Positions 27,645 through 37,377 are shown, numbered from the stretch's first letter. The stretch is DNA of 64,000 bases from Spartobacteria bacterium (GCA_003169975.1 PNAA01000024.1:223273-287272), one strand, 5' to 3'. A program made the numbers and translations. Notes: generated from the letters alone by a model not told the origin.

Positions 27645-29270
27645 CTACTCGGCGGCGACGTGCGCGCCTTTTTCCGCGACGGAGCGTTTCATCATGAGCA
27701 CGAGGATGGTGAGCGCGGCGGCGAGCACTCCGAAAACGAGGAAGCTGTCAAAATAGGCGAGCGCCGCCGATTGCTGTTGCCGCAGATTGTCGAGGGATTG
27801 CAACGCCATTTGATGCGCGGCCACGGGATCGCCGGTCTGCTGGAGGAAGCCGGGCTCGACTTGGTTGAGATAGGAATGCACCGCGGGATTGAAGGGATCG
27901 AGATTTTCGCCGAGGCGCAGGCTGTGGAACTGGTCGCGCCGTTCCTGGATTGTTTGCGCAACCGAAGTGCCGACGCTGCCGCCTTCGTTGCGCAAGAGGG
28001 CAAGCAAACCGACGGCGGCTCCGCGCAGCTCTTTCGGGATGTAGAGAAAGGCGGCCACGTTAAGCGGCGCGAAAAGCATGGAGAGACCGGCGATGAACAC
28101 GACTCGCGGCCAGACAATCTGCCAAGGGCTGATCTCGAGATTCAGGCGCGACATCCAGCAGCTTCCAAAGCCCAGGATGAGCAACCCAGTGACCATGAGA
28201 TATCGCGCATCGACTCCGCGGGAGAGGAGCACGCCGACGAGCAAGAGCATGATGATCGCGAAAAATCCCGCGGGGGAGAGGACGAGGCCCGAGGTCGTCG
28301 CGTCGTAGCCAAAGAGCGATTGCAGTAGAGCGGGCAAGGCGGTGGTATTCGCGTAGAGCACACCGAAGGCGCAGAAAATGATGATGCAGCAGGAACGAAA
28401 ATTCCGGTCGAGCAGCGTGCGAAAATTAATAAGGGGGTTGGCGATGCGCAGTTCGCGATAGATAAGGCTGCCGAGGCACGTGACGAACAGGACCAGCAAT
28501 GTCTGCACGCGAAAGAACGGATCGCCTAACCAATCCCATTCCTGTCCTTTGCTCAGCATGATTTCCCAGGAAACCATCGTGACGCTCAACAGACAGAGAC
28601 CCAGCGTATCGAAGCGCTGATGCTTCTCGCGCATCTTATCGTGTTCGACTCTCAAATAGGGCGGGTCGGTCACGACCGCGTGACACATGGCAAGCGCGAA
28701 CAGACCGACCGGCAGATTGAGGTAAAAGATCCAGCGCCAGCCGTAGTTATCGGTAATGTAGCCGCCGAGAGTTGGCCCGACCACCGGCGCGAGCAGCGCC
28801 GCAATGCCGAAGACAGTCATGGCTGTGCCCTGCTTTTCCCTCGGGAAGGCATCGAGTAACACGCCCTGGCTTGAGGGCTGTAATGCGCCGCCAGCCAAGC
28901 CTTGCAGCACCCGAGAGGCGATGAGTGCGTTTAGACTTGTAGCCATGCCGCACAAGACGGAGGCGAAAGTGAAAAGGGCGATCGATAGCAGAAAATAATT
29001 GCGTCGCCCGAGCCGGACGGAGAGCCAGCCAGAGATCGGCAGAATGATGGCGTTCGCCGCGAGATAACTCGTGATGACCCACTCACCATCGGTCACTGGC
29101 GCCGACAATCCGCCGGCCATGTGGCGCAGGGCCACATTCGCGATCGTGGTGTCCAGCACTTCCATGAAAGTGGGAATGACCACGGCAATTGCGACAATCC
29201 ACGGATTGATCGCCCGCGGGACCGTCAGAGTAACGGACGCCGGGATGGCAACAGATGAGGTCGCGCTCAT
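27645..29270 (-). CDS. emrB: DHA2-family MFS efflux permease (EmrB-like)
   Basis: 541 residues with about 14 membrane helices. FMEVLDTTIANVALRHMAGGL is the TM1 motif of DHA2 exporters, ISGWLSVRLGRRNYFLLSIALF the loop 2-3 motif, LQGLAGGALQPSSQGVLLD motif B, and YGWRWIFYLNLPVGLFAL the family-specific segment. It pumps drugs or other lipophilic compounds across the inner membrane with protons, working with the HlyD-type adaptor encoded just upstream; the two genes overlap by 4 bases. No TolC partner is adjacent. Confidence 0.92.
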   Translation of the reverse strand: MSATSSVAIPASVTLTVPRAINPWIVAIAVVIPTFMEVLDTTIANVALRHMAGGLSAPVTDGEWVITSYLAANAIILPISGWLSVRLGRRNYFLLSIALFTFASVLCGMATSLNALIASRVLQGLAGGALQPSSQGVLLDAFPREKQGTAMTVFGIAALLAPVVGPTLGGYITDNYGWRWIFYLNLPVGLFALAMCHAVVTDPPYLRVEHDKMREKHQRFDTLGLCLLSVTMVSWEIMLSKGQEWDWLGDPFFRVQTLLVLFVTCLGSLIYRELRIANPLINFRTLLDRNFRSCCIIIFCAFGVLYANTTALPALLQSLFGYDATTSGLVLSPAGFFAIIMLLLVGVLLSRGVDARYLMVTGLLILGFGSCWMSRLNLEISPWQIVWPRVVFIAGLSMLFAPLNVAAFLYIPKELRGAAVGLLALLRNEGGSVGTSVAQTIQERRDQFHSLRLGENLDPFNPAVHSYLNQVEPGFLQQTGDPVAAHQMALQSLDNLRQQQSAALAYFDSFLVFGVLAAALTILVLMMKRSVAEKGAHVAAE

Positions 29271-30748
29271 CGCCCGGCCGCCGCGGGGTTGGCGGATGGA
29301 GCAGTTGAGGTTAGGTCCTGGAGAAATTTCCCGGCGTTCGGGCCCTTCGGCTTGCTTTTCAGATCCACCGAGGGTTCGACCGAAAGACCAACGAAGAGCG
29401 GCAGTTTGTCCGGATCGTAATTCACGAGGTCGATGCGGACCGGCAGGCGCTGCACCACCTTGACATAGTTGCCCGTCGCATTCTCCGGCGGCAACAACGC
29501 GAGTGTCGAACCCGTGCCTATGGTGAAACCGGATATCCGTCCTTCGAATGAGTGCTTCCCGCCGTACATGTCGACTTCCAGATCCACGTGCTGCCCGATC
29601 CGCAAATCGCGCAGTTGGGTTTCCTTGAAATTCGCGTCGACCCAGATGTCGCGCAGCGAGCGAATGGCCATGAGGCTCTGGCCCACCTGCACGTTGTTGC
29701 CGGGATTCACGTTGCGCCGCGTGACCACGCCGTCGATCTCCGCGCGGATTGTGCAGTAACGAAGGTTGAGCTTGGCCTGGTCGAGATCGCGTTGCGCTTG
29801 GAACAGACCGGCCTGGGCTTGTTTCAAGGCGGGCGCATTCTTGATTACATCGGAGTAGATGCGGTTGATATCCCCGCCGGGATCGCGCCTGTAGAATTCG
29901 TCCACAACTTGCTTCGGCGTGAGATCCCAGGATGAGGCGACAATGCCGAGTTGCGCGGCGCTTTGCATCAGTTCACCCAGCGCTTCGCGCACGGAGGAAA
30001 ACGTTTGATCGAGATTCGCTGGAACATCCGTGATGCTCGTACCTTCCGGAGGTTTGCCGGGAAGACCGAGGGCGGCACGCGCCTGATAAACACTTTCCAG
30101 CGCCTGTGTGACCTGAGCGTTCGCCACATCAAGCGCTTCGCGCTTTTGGTCGAAATCCTGAGGACTCGTCACTTTGGTCGCGAGGAGGCGCTTCGCGCGC
30201 TCAAACTCGGATTGTGCGTACACCTGCGACGCTTTGGCTTGTTCCCAGGTGGCCGCGCGCGCGCGAATCAGCGCGACTTGATTGTCCACGTCTTCAATCG
30301 CGTGGGTGAGTTTGAAACGCAGGCTGCGCGTCGCGCCCACTTCACTGCGCACAGTCGCTTCGGCCACGGCGAGTTTCGCTTGCGCGGCATCGACCGCGGC
30401 CTGCTTGATCGCGACCTGGACGCGATAGGGTTCCGGGTCGAGCTCGACGAGCTCATCGCCCTTTTTCACCCGATTGTTGTCCTCGACCAGGACACGCGTC
30501 ACCTGGCCGATAAGGCGCGGTGCGACGAAGGTCACGTAGCTGTTTACATAAGCATCATCGGTCGAAACGGTGTGCCACGAATGGACGATTCGTGGGATGA
30601 TGACGAAGAGCAGGACGAGCACTCCAGCCGCAACTAGGATATTACGCAGGCGATGACTCTTGGGTGTTGGAATCGGAGTGGGTTTCGGCGGCGCAGTCGC
30701 CGGCGGAGGTTGTGCGTTCGGAGCCGGTTTCGATTCTTCAGTCGACAT
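29267..30748 (-). CDS. emrA: HlyD/EmrA-type periplasmic adaptor
   Basis: 493 residues from the ATG at 30748. A Pro-rich cytoplasmic leader precedes one membrane helix (NILVAAGVLVLLFVIIPRIV). Then come the biotinyl-lipoyl half STDDAYVNSYVTFVAPRLIG, a long coiled-coil hairpin (~90-300) and the second lipoyl half IRAEIDGVVTRRNVNPGNNV. The hairpin is longer than in E. coli EmrA (390 residues), with an insert around NLDQTFSSVREALGELMQ. It links the EmrB-like pump to an outer-membrane channel. The stop overlaps the emrB start, showing translational coupling. Confidence 0.92.
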   Translation of the reverse strand: MSTEESKPAPNAQPPPATAPPKPTPIPTPKSHRLRNILVAAGVLVLLFVIIPRIVHSWHTVSTDDAYVNSYVTFVAPRLIGQVTRVLVEDNNRVKKGDELVELDPEPYRVQVAIKQAAVDAAQAKLAVAEATVRSEVGATRSLRFKLTHAIEDVDNQVALIRARAATWEQAKASQVYAQSEFERAKRLLATKVTSPQDFDQKREALDVANAQVTQALESVYQARAALGLPGKPPEGTSITDVPANLDQTFSSVREALGELMQSAAQLGIVASSWDLTPKQVVDEFYRRDPGGDINRIYSDVIKNAPALKQAQAGLFQAQRDLDQAKLNLRYCTIRAEIDGVVTRRNVNPGNNVQVGQSLMAIRSLRDIWVDANFKETQLRDLRIGQHVDLEVDMYGGKHSFEGRISGFTIGTGSTLALLPPENATGNYVKVVQRLPVRIDLVNYDPDKLPLFVGLSVEPSVDLKSKPKGPNAGKFLQDLTSTAPSANPAAAGR

Positions 30749-30941
30749 GATGCGTTCTCCTGTTCGTCGCGTTAGCCCCCGGCGCGGGCAACAAAGAAGC
30801 AACTCGCGATGGTATGTATCATGCGTATCGTTTCGGAAAATTCAAAAACGTCCAAGTAAATTTATCGCGTCCCGGGCTTCATGCGCGGGCAACGCTTGGT
30901 TGAGCTTGACGAGGAACTTCCAGCCCCGGCACCCTGCGCGG

Positions 30942-31412
30942 ATGAGAAACGAGTTTTCCGGGCTGTTCCTGCACAGGCTCGGGCCTTTGATTGGATTCGT
31001 GCTCGCGATCGCGTGCATGGCCGCTTGTAACCGGAAGGATGGTGAGGCGATCGTGCTCGAAAAGGAGCATATTGCAGCGGCTGAAATCTCTGCCACGCCG
31101 GGCGGAACGCCCACGGTGGCTCCCGCTGCGCAGCCCGTCACCGCAGAGGGGAAACCGATTGAGATGGGTGCGGACGATATCACGGTAGATTCCTACGTGA
31201 TGAACAAGGATCTGCGCGGCACCAGCAAGGATCCGCGCGCGACGGATCGCGAGCAGTGGCTCGTCAAGGTGCGGATGGTGGAGGGAGGCCGTCAATTCAA
31301 CGTGCAGGCCGAGCCGGCGCAATACGAAAGACTGAAAGCCGGCGATCGCGTGCGGGTGAGATATCGCGAGGGGAGATATACGCACACCGTTTGGAGCGCG
31401 GAGATCGAATAA
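30942..31412 (+). CDS. Small lipoprotein
   Basis: 156 residues from the ATG at 30942. The signal peptide LIGFVLAIACMAAC ends in a lipobox (MAAC) with acylation predicted on that Cys. The mature part has an Ala/Pro linker followed by a beta-rich domain (EQWLVKVRMVEGGRQFNVQ, AGDRVRVRYREGRYTHTVW), which looks like a small OB- or SH3-type barrel. It is divergent from emrA, so the two share a control region, but no operator was recognised. Confidence 0.7.
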   Translation: MRNEFSGLFLHRLGPLIGFVLAIACMAACNRKDGEAIVLEKEHIAAAEISATPGGTPTVAPAAQPVTAEGKPIEMGADDITVDSYVMNKDLRGTSKDPRATDREQWLVKVRMVEGGRQFNVQAEPAQYERLKAGDRVRVRYREGRYTHTVWSAEIE

Positions 31413-31501
31413 AGTATCAGGTGCGCGAGACTGTGGGACGTTGGTGCTTTGTCACAAAAGAAACTTTCGTTTTTAGACAAAATCCGATCTCGGAGGCGTT
31501 A

Positions 31502-32275
31502 ATGAGTAAGAGAATGAGTATCTTCTCGCGCTCGTGGTGTCAGTCCGTGGTGGTCATTGCGACAGCTGCGATGCTGTTTTGCTGTAGTCGCTCGCCGAGG
31601 ACGGTCGATGAAGTCATCGACCGAAATACTCAGGCGATGGGTGGCCAACAAGTTATCGAAGCGGTGCACTCCATCGCAATCGATCTGCATATCGTCGATC
31701 CCAGCTTCGCTGTGGACGGGAGCTATCGCGCCACCCGGCCGGGTAAGATGCGCATCGATGTGAATGCCGATGGCAAGCAGGTCTTCACCGAGGCATTCGA
31801 CGGTCGCCGCGGTTGGGAGTGGAAAGGCAAAGGCAGGACAACGGTTGCAGCGACGGCGAAGGCAACGGCGGCTTTGCGACACGGCGCCGAGCTGCCGGGC
31901 CACTTGTATGGCCTGCATGAATTGCGGCAGCGCGGACATCGCATCGAACTGATCGGCCGGGAGAAGATTGAAGGCACCGATTACTACGCGCTGCGACTTA
32001 CGTTGGATGATGGCTATACCACGACGCTCTACGTTGATCCGAAGTCGTGGCTCATCTCACGTCGCCGGGATGTGCGTCCTTTGCACGTCGATATTGATCC
32101 AACGCCCACGATGATCGAGCAGCGAATGTCGGACTTCCGACAGGTTGCCGGTGTCTGGTTTTCCTTTGCCAACACCGAGACCGATCTCAAGACAGGAAAG
32201 GTACTCGAGACGACGACGGTTCGAGCGATCACCGTCAATCCGGAGATAGACGACGCTATCTTTGAAGAGTTCTAG
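31502..32275 (+). CDS. LolA-like outer-membrane-lipoprotein-sorting family lipoprotein
   Basis: 257 residues. Signal peptide VVVIATAAMLFCCS ends in a Cys pair fitting a lipobox. The mature sequence begins VDEVIDRNTQAMGGQQVIEAV, typical of LolA/LolB-fold (DUF4292-like) proteins, with strands GKMRIDVNADGKQVFTEAFDG and YYALRLTLDDGYTTTLYVDP giving the half-barrel. It probably binds lipids or lipoproteins in the periplasm; a genuine LolA would not be acylated, so it is a paralogue. Confidence 0.75.
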   Translation: MSKRMSIFSRSWCQSVVVIATAAMLFCCSRSPRTVDEVIDRNTQAMGGQQVIEAVHSIAIDLHIVDPSFAVDGSYRATRPGKMRIDVNADGKQVFTEAFDGRRGWEWKGKGRTTVAATAKATAALRHGAELPGHLYGLHELRQRGHRIELIGREKIEGTDYYALRLTLDDGYTTTLYVDPKSWLISRRRDVRPLHVDIDPTPTMIEQRMSDFRQVAGVWFSFANTETDLKTGKVLETTTVRAITVNPEIDDAIFEEF

Positions 32276-32532
32276 CCTTGGTGGGCTAGACCAGACGCCG
32301 TCCCGTCTCGAGCGAGGAAAGGACTCAACGCCTCGTTCAGCGCCACCGCCGAACAGCCCGACCGAGTTTTCCTTTAACCAATTGCCGGCTTCCGCTTCCA
32401 GTTCGCTTAATTCACCACCGGCTCCACCGGTTAAGGAGTTATGAAGATGGCCCGCAATTGGCGCGGGGAGCGCTTGCTCTTCGAAATTTTCTCATTGCAA
32501 CGGTAATCCAGCGGCCATTAATGTTCCAAGCA

Positions 32533-33135
32533 ATGAACAGATCCGTTGGTCTGATCATCGTGTTGACGGCAATTTCACTGGCCTCCATGACGGGTCAATC
32601 ACCGTCACCCACGGCAGCTCCCGAAGCTTCTCCGGCCGTTGCCAAACACAAGCACTCCAAGAAGCAGGCTCCGCCGGAGGCAAACGCGGCCGCGGCCACA
32701 TCTCGGGCCGCAACCGCGGAGGCTTCGCCAACTGTCGGCAAACATAAAAGGTCCAGGAAGGAGCCATCTCCGGCAGCAACTGCGGCCGCGGCCACAGCGC
32801 CAGCCGCGGTCTCTCCGACTCCGGCCAGGCGTTCCTGGTTCCATTCGAGTACGGCCTCGCCGGCGCCTGCTGCTTCGCCGGCCATGGCAACGCCCCCGGT
32901 CGCCACGACCACAACCAGCGCCAAGACGGCAAAAGCCGTTGAGCCCGCCGGCGCGGCGGCTCTCGGTGGCGGACCAGGTATGGTATGGGTGAACACCGAG
33001 AGTCATACTTACCATAAGGAAGGTTCCCGGTGGTACGGCAGAACGAAGAAAGGCAAGTATATGAGTGAGCAGGACGCGCTCAAGGAAGGTGCCCATCTGG
33101 ACAAAGAAGAAGCTAGAGTTAAGAAGCAGCCTTAA
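32533..33135 (+). CDS. Secreted Ala/Pro-rich protein with conserved C-terminal YHxxGxRWYGxTKxGKY module
   Basis: 200 residues from the ATG at 32533 (signal MNRSVGLIIVLTAISLASM). A low-complexity Ala/Pro/Thr/Lys linker contains an imperfect repeat (ASPAVAKHKHSKK and ASPTVGKHKRSRK). The last ~45 residues, WVNTESHTYHKEGSRWYGRT then KKGKYMSEQDALKEGAH, form a small module found at the end of many exported proteins, resembling a DNA-entry-nuclease-like or wall-associated motif. Function unknown. Confidence 0.65.
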   Translation: MNRSVGLIIVLTAISLASMTGQSPSPTAAPEASPAVAKHKHSKKQAPPEANAAAATSRAATAEASPTVGKHKRSRKEPSPAATAAAATAPAAVSPTPARRSWFHSSTASPAPAASPAMATPPVATTTTSAKTAKAVEPAGAAALGGGPGMVWVNTESHTYHKEGSRWYGRTKKGKYMSEQDALKEGAHLDKEEARVKKQP

Positions 33136-33228
33136 GAGACTGCGAAACGGTTAGCGGAAATTCGAGAACGGGACGGGCGCGAATTGCATCCCACCCGTTT
33201 CTTTCCATCGATCGCGGCTGGACGAAAG

Positions 33229-34236
33229 TCAGCGCGAAGCGTTCGCCAGGTGATGGACCACCTTTTCCATTCCCGCCACGACGCGAGTCATGGAGTCGTA
33301 ATCCAATTTGTCGGGTGTATCGCTGGCCGCGTGATAATACGGATACCGGAAGGGCGCGGTATCGGTGACCATGATGCCAGGATAGCCGTGCTGCCAGAAT
33401 GACCACTGGTCGGACCAGCCCACTCCCGGGACGGTCGCGGGCAAGGCCCCGCCTTCGGATGCGATTTGCGCATGCCGGCGAAACTCGCCGATGACATCGC
33501 GCAGGAGCGAGCGGGAAGCGACGTTCCCGACGAATCCGATGAAGTTACCGGTGCGTGGATAAAGGAGGTCCAGGCCGAGCATGGGATACTTTTGCGAGCC
33601 CGGCTGGTTTGAAAAATAGCCGATCGTTTCGAGGCTGATCATGGCGCTGATCGGGTCGTTGTGTTGGCGGCAACGGGCAGCGTAGACGAAGCTGCCCATC
33701 TCCGTAGTCTGGAAGTAGGACGGCTCTTCGTTGACGAACGCGACGAAGCGCAATGTGCGTGAGTTATGCGTGCCCGCGAAACGGCGCGTGAGGGCGAGGA
33801 GCGCGGCCACGCCGCTGCCGTTGTCGTTCGCGCCCGGCGCCCCCGGGACGGAGTCATAGTGCGCGCCGATCAGGACGATCTCCGGCGATGCGCCGGGCAG
33901 TTCCGCTTCGATGTTAGAGCAGCTTTGGCCGTGTACCTCATACTCATCGCGTCGCACGTTCCAGCCGGAGGCGGTCAGCTGGTTCTCGATGTATTGAGCC
34001 GCGGCCTGGTGCTGCGCGTAACGGCGGAGGTTCCGCTCGCCGATTTCGCCCCCGAGCTTCTGCACATGGGCGATCAGCTCCTCGCGCAACGCCGTTTCGT
34101 CCGAAGAAAGCGGCGCTGCCGTTCCGTGGAAGCTTTTCCCCGGCATTCGGATCATGAGAAACAATCCTAGCACGAAGAGGAGGCCGAGACCGGACCAAAA
34201 GGAAATGCGAATCGCGCGAAAGGTGGTCGAGCGCAT
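33229..34236 (-). CDS. M28-family zinc aminopeptidase-like, membrane-anchored
   Basis: 335 residues from the ATG at 34236. One N-terminal helix (SFWSGLGLLFVLGLFLMI) anchors the protein facing the periplasm. The M28 site is intact: VLIGAHYDSVPG (His and Asp), GANDNGSGVAAL (bridging Asp), FVNEEPSY (Glu pair) and PYYHAASDTPDKLDY (last His). It should remove N-terminal residues from peptides using two zinc ions. A start at 34464 is open but lacks a signal and overlaps the divergent gene. Confidence 0.9.
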   Translation of the reverse strand: MRSTTFRAIRISFWSGLGLLFVLGLFLMIRMPGKSFHGTAAPLSSDETALREELIAHVQKLGGEIGERNLRRYAQHQAAAQYIENQLTASGWNVRRDEYEVHGQSCSNIEAELPGASPEIVLIGAHYDSVPGAPGANDNGSGVAALLALTRRFAGTHNSRTLRFVAFVNEEPSYFQTTEMGSFVYAARCRQHNDPISAMISLETIGYFSNQPGSQKYPMLGLDLLYPRTGNFIGFVGNVASRSLLRDVIGEFRRHAQIASEGGALPATVPGVGWSDQWSFWQHGYPGIMVTDTAPFRYPYYHAASDTPDKLDYDSMTRVVAGMEKVVHHLANASR

Positions 34237-34403
34237 GCGAGTTACGGTCGAAGAAGGCCGGTGAAAGCGGCCCAGGAACACCAGCGCAGGAAGAAGAAAC
34301 GGGCGGCCATGACGTGCGCCGAAGAATGACTTGGTTGGGCGTGAATTCCAACTGCGAAATATCGCTCGACGGTCATTCTTTCCTTCGCTAATAAGTCTTC
34401 CGG

Positions 34404-35549
34404 GTGAATTCTTCCTCCGCGCATGAGATACCGTCCCCGCGCGACGACCCCGCCGCCCGGTCACGCGGAGACCTTCGCCGCCGGGATTGGGCCACGGTCG
34501 CGTTGGTTCTCGGGATCAAGGCGCTCCTCCTGACCTTCGCGGTGCAAACGGTGGCGGCCCAGACGATGGCGCACGGCGGGTGGCTGCAGATATGGAACCG
34601 CTGGGATGCGGTGCATTACCTCCGCCTCGCGGAGAAGGGCTACGTCGCGGTAGGAGATAGCCTGGTCTCGCTCGTTTTTTTTCCACTGTATCCGTGGCTG
34701 GTGCGGGTCACGGAGTTTTTTACCCGCGACTATCTGGTGGCCGCCTTCGTGGTCTCCGGCATTGCCTCAGTGGCCACGGCATTGCTCCTGCAACGGCTCG
34801 CGCGCTGCGATGAGTCGGAAGCAGTGGCGCGCAATGCCGTCTGGTTCCTCTTCATCTTTCCCACGAGCTTCTTTCTCCATATCGGTTACACCGAGAGTCT
34901 GTTCCTCGCGCTGACCCTGGGTTGTTTTCTCGCCGCGCGGAAGGAGCGTTGGGCTCTGGCCGGCTTGCTCGGAGCGGCGGCCTGTCTCACGCGCGTGAAC
35001 GGCTTGATCCTGCTGCCGGCGCTGGCCACGGAGGTCGGCCTCCAATACTGGCAAACGCGGCGGATCAACCCGCGCTGGCTTTGGCTTGGCCTCGTCCCCT
35101 TTGGCTTTCTCGGTTACCTCTGGTTGAACCATGAGGTGACCGGTGACTACTTCGCCTTCACCAAGATTATGCAGGAGCATTGGTACAAGAAGTTCGCTCC
35201 CCCCTGGGGCGGCATCCGCGACGTCTGGCTGCGCACCCTGGGGCTGAACATCAATGAAGGCTTGAATGAATTCATCGCCGTCGTCCTGATCTCAGTCTGC
35301 GCCATCTGGTCGTGGCTGCGGCTGCGCCCCTCCTACTCGGTATGGATTACCCTTAACTGGCTGCTCATCAACAGCACGGCATATGTTCTCAGCGTGCCGC
35401 GTTACACATTGACGCTCTTTCCCGTCTTCCTCCTTTTTGCGAAGGCTACGACGGGGCGGCGCTTCTGGTTTGCCATGCTCACGATCTGGTCGCTGCTTTA
35501 TCTGGCGCTCTACAGCGGCCGGTTTGCGCAAGGCCTGTGGGCTTTCTAA
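34404..35549 (+). CDS. PIG-V-like mannosyltransferase family membrane protein
   Basis: 381 residues with about nine hydrophobic segments, starting at a GTG. The conserved first luminal loop, IWNRWDAVHYLRLAEKGY, carries the Trp-Asp pair of the GPI mannosyltransferase 2 (PIG-V) family, and FFPLYPWLVRVTEFF and FIFPTSFFLHIGYTESLFL are also diagnostic. The bacterial members use polyprenyl-phosphate sugars to glycosylate lipids or proteins at the outer face of the inner membrane. No other glycan genes are close, so the acceptor is unknown. Confidence 0.85.
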   Translation: MNSSSAHEIPSPRDDPAARSRGDLRRRDWATVALVLGIKALLLTFAVQTVAAQTMAHGGWLQIWNRWDAVHYLRLAEKGYVAVGDSLVSLVFFPLYPWLVRVTEFFTRDYLVAAFVVSGIASVATALLLQRLARCDESEAVARNAVWFLFIFPTSFFLHIGYTESLFLALTLGCFLAARKERWALAGLLGAAACLTRVNGLILLPALATEVGLQYWQTRRINPRWLWLGLVPFGFLGYLWLNHEVTGDYFAFTKIMQEHWYKKFAPPWGGIRDVWLRTLGLNINEGLNEFIAVVLISVCAIWSWLRLRPSYSVWITLNWLLINSTAYVLSVPRYTLTLFPVFLLFAKATTGRRFWFAMLTIWSLLYLALYSGRFAQGLWAF

Positions 35550-35563
35550 GATATTCGACAACC

Positions 35564-35680
35564 ATGAACCGCACGCACATCAAATGGCTCCCGATCCCAT
35601 CACATGGGCATCGGATTGAGCAGTTGCGGAGCTGGATGCCACAAGCGCTGGAAGAATATCGCAAGGCAGTGAAGAATTGA
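35564..35680 (+). CDS. Possible small protein, 38 residues
   Basis: An open frame of 38 codons (MNRTHIKWLPIPSHGHRIEQ, then mostly helical and charged) lies 14 bases after the mannosyltransferase stop. No good ribosome-binding site is visible and no family is recognised; it may be a relic of a longer protein. Confidence 0.25.
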   Translation: MNRTHIKWLPIPSHGHRIEQLRSWMPQALEEYRKAVKN

Positions 35681-35726
35681 GAACCGCAGCTTCGGCAAAG
35701 GAACAAAGAACAAGAAACAGGAGGAA

Positions 35727-36095
35727 ATGATGACGACGGAAGAAGTGGCAAAGAAGTTGGTGGAACTCTGCAACAAGGGTGATTACGAAGGAGCGATCGA
35801 TGGCTTGTATGGCCCCGAGATCGTGAGCGTGGAGGCGCGGGCGATGGGGAACATGCCGGCCGAGACGAAGGGACTGGAAGGTGTCCGTGGCAAGCTGAAG
35901 TGGTGGATGGAGAATCACGAGGTCCACAGCTCGAAAGCCAGCAGCCCCTTTGTCGCCCGCGATACCTTCGCCGTGCGCTTCGATATCGATGTGACGGACA
36001 AGAACTCCGGCGAGCGGATGCAACTGTCGGAAGTCGGCATTTATAAGGTCAAAGACGGCAAGGTCATCCGCGAAGAGTTCCTCCCGATGGCCTGA
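35727..36095 (+). CDS. SnoaL-like NTF2 fold protein
   Basis: 122 residues, cytoplasmic. The fold reads EEVAKKLVELCNKGDYEGAI, then LKWWMENHEVHSSKASSPFV, FAVRFDIDVTDKNSGERMQL and EVGIYKVKDGKVIREEFLP, the usual helices plus curved sheet with the final I/V-x-x-E-x-F strand. An AGGAGG ribosome-binding site lies just before the paired ATGs. Members act as small isomerases, hydrolases or ligand binders; the substrate is not predictable. Confidence 0.87.
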   Translation: MMTTEEVAKKLVELCNKGDYEGAIDGLYGPEIVSVEARAMGNMPAETKGLEGVRGKLKWWMENHEVHSSKASSPFVARDTFAVRFDIDVTDKNSGERMQLSEVGIYKVKDGKVIREEFLPMA

Positions 36096-36110
36096 ACCTG
36101 TGATCAGTCG

Positions 36111-37199
36111 TTAGGACGAACAGAGCGCGCGGCGCGCCCAGCGCAGCTTCGCGGAGGTCGACCGTGGATTGGAGCGACGCTCGGCCGCGGTCGGTCGAAT
36201 GACCTCCTCGGCCACGTTCGAGTAGGATCCGTCGCGGAGACCAGCGGCGAACGCTTTCTTAACCCGGCGGTCTTCGCCGGAATGAAAGGTGAGGATGGCG
36301 ACACGACCGCCCGGGCGAAGGCAGGACGGGAGGTGGCGCAGGAAAGTGTCGAGCGCGGAGAACTCATCGTTGACCGCAATGCGCAGCGCCTGGAAAACGC
36401 GCCGGACCGAGAGCTCGGCAGCTTCCGTGTCCACCCGCGGCAACGCGGCGCGGATCGCGGCGGCCAGCGATCCGGTTCCGGGAAGGAGTTTGCCGGCGAG
36501 AGCGGGGGCGAGGGTGGCGGCGTGCGGCTCGTCGGCGTTTTCGAGCAGCAGCCTAACGAGTTTGTCGGGATGAATTTTCTCGAGGAAAACGGAGGCCGGC
36601 TGGCCGCGCTGCGGGTTCATCCGCAGGTCGAGCGGCCCGTCGTGCTTCACGGAAAAGCCGCGCGTCGGATCGTCGAGTTGCATTGAGGAAACCCCGAGGT
36701 CCGCCAGGATGATGTCCGCCCCGTCGATGCCGGCGTGGGCGAGCGCCTGCGGCAGACCGGCAAAGTTGGTGCGGTGCGCAACGAACATTCCCGGATCGAA
36801 GCCTAACGAACGAAGACGCGCTTCCGTTTTCGGCAGTTCGATCGGATCGGCGTCGAGACCGAGCAGGCGGCCGCCGGGTTGGAGCCGCGGGAGGATGGCC
36901 TCGGCGTGCCCGCCATAGCCGAGCGTGCAATCGATCGCCACCTCGCCGGGCCGCGGCGCGAGCACTTCCAGAATCTCAGCCACCATGATCGGACGATGCG
37001 AGCCGGCCGGGGTTTTCCCGGCGGCGATGACCTTTGCGATCGTGGCGGCATAACGAGCCGGGTCGTGCTCCTTGTATTTTTCCGCAAAGCGGCGCGGATT
37101 TTTCCCGCGATAACGCAAGCGCCGCCGATGGCCGGTGGCCGGTGGAGAATCCTTCCCCGGCTTCGGCCGGTGAGCCGCGATCGGACGAACGCCAGACAT
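36111..37199 (-). CDS. rsmH: 16S rRNA (cytosine(1402)-N(4))-methyltransferase RsmH
   Basis: 362 residues from the ATG at 37199. Residues ~70-355 are RsmH: HRPIMVAEILEVLAPRPGEVAID, LGYGGHAEAILPRL (SAM loop), ADIILADLGVSSMQLDDPTRGFS (active region), RVFQALRIAVNDEF and AILTFHSGEDRRVKK. The first ~65 residues are an extra Arg/Lys-rich segment (RRLRYRGKNPRRFAEKYKEH) not found in standard ~310-residue enzymes. It is not next to mraZ, ftsL, ftsI or mur genes, so it lies outside the usual dcw cluster. It N4-methylates C1402 of 16S rRNA in the decoding centre. Confidence 0.95.
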   Translation of the reverse strand: MSGVRPIAAHRPKPGKDSPPATGHRRRLRYRGKNPRRFAEKYKEHDPARYAATIAKVIAAGKTPAGSHRPIMVAEILEVLAPRPGEVAIDCTLGYGGHAEAILPRLQPGGRLLGLDADPIELPKTEARLRSLGFDPGMFVAHRTNFAGLPQALAHAGIDGADIILADLGVSSMQLDDPTRGFSVKHDGPLDLRMNPQRGQPASVFLEKIHPDKLVRLLLENADEPHAATLAPALAGKLLPGTGSLAAAIRAALPRVDTEAAELSVRRVFQALRIAVNDEFSALDTFLRHLPSCLRPGGRVAILTFHSGEDRRVKKAFAAGLRDGSYSNVAEEVIRPTAAERRSNPRSTSAKLRWARRALCSS

Positions 37200-37377
37200 C
37201 GGGTTCGAGACTATAAAGCGCCGCGCAGGGTGCAATTCATTTCCGGGCCGGCCTCATCGGAGATGGGCCGTCGATCTGACTGGACAGTGAACCTCCCAAG
37301 TGGAATTTTCCGGGTTCCAAGACGATTTTGCTGCACTTCCGGACAATTTTGTGCAAAATGCAGAGAGCAGCCTAAAA

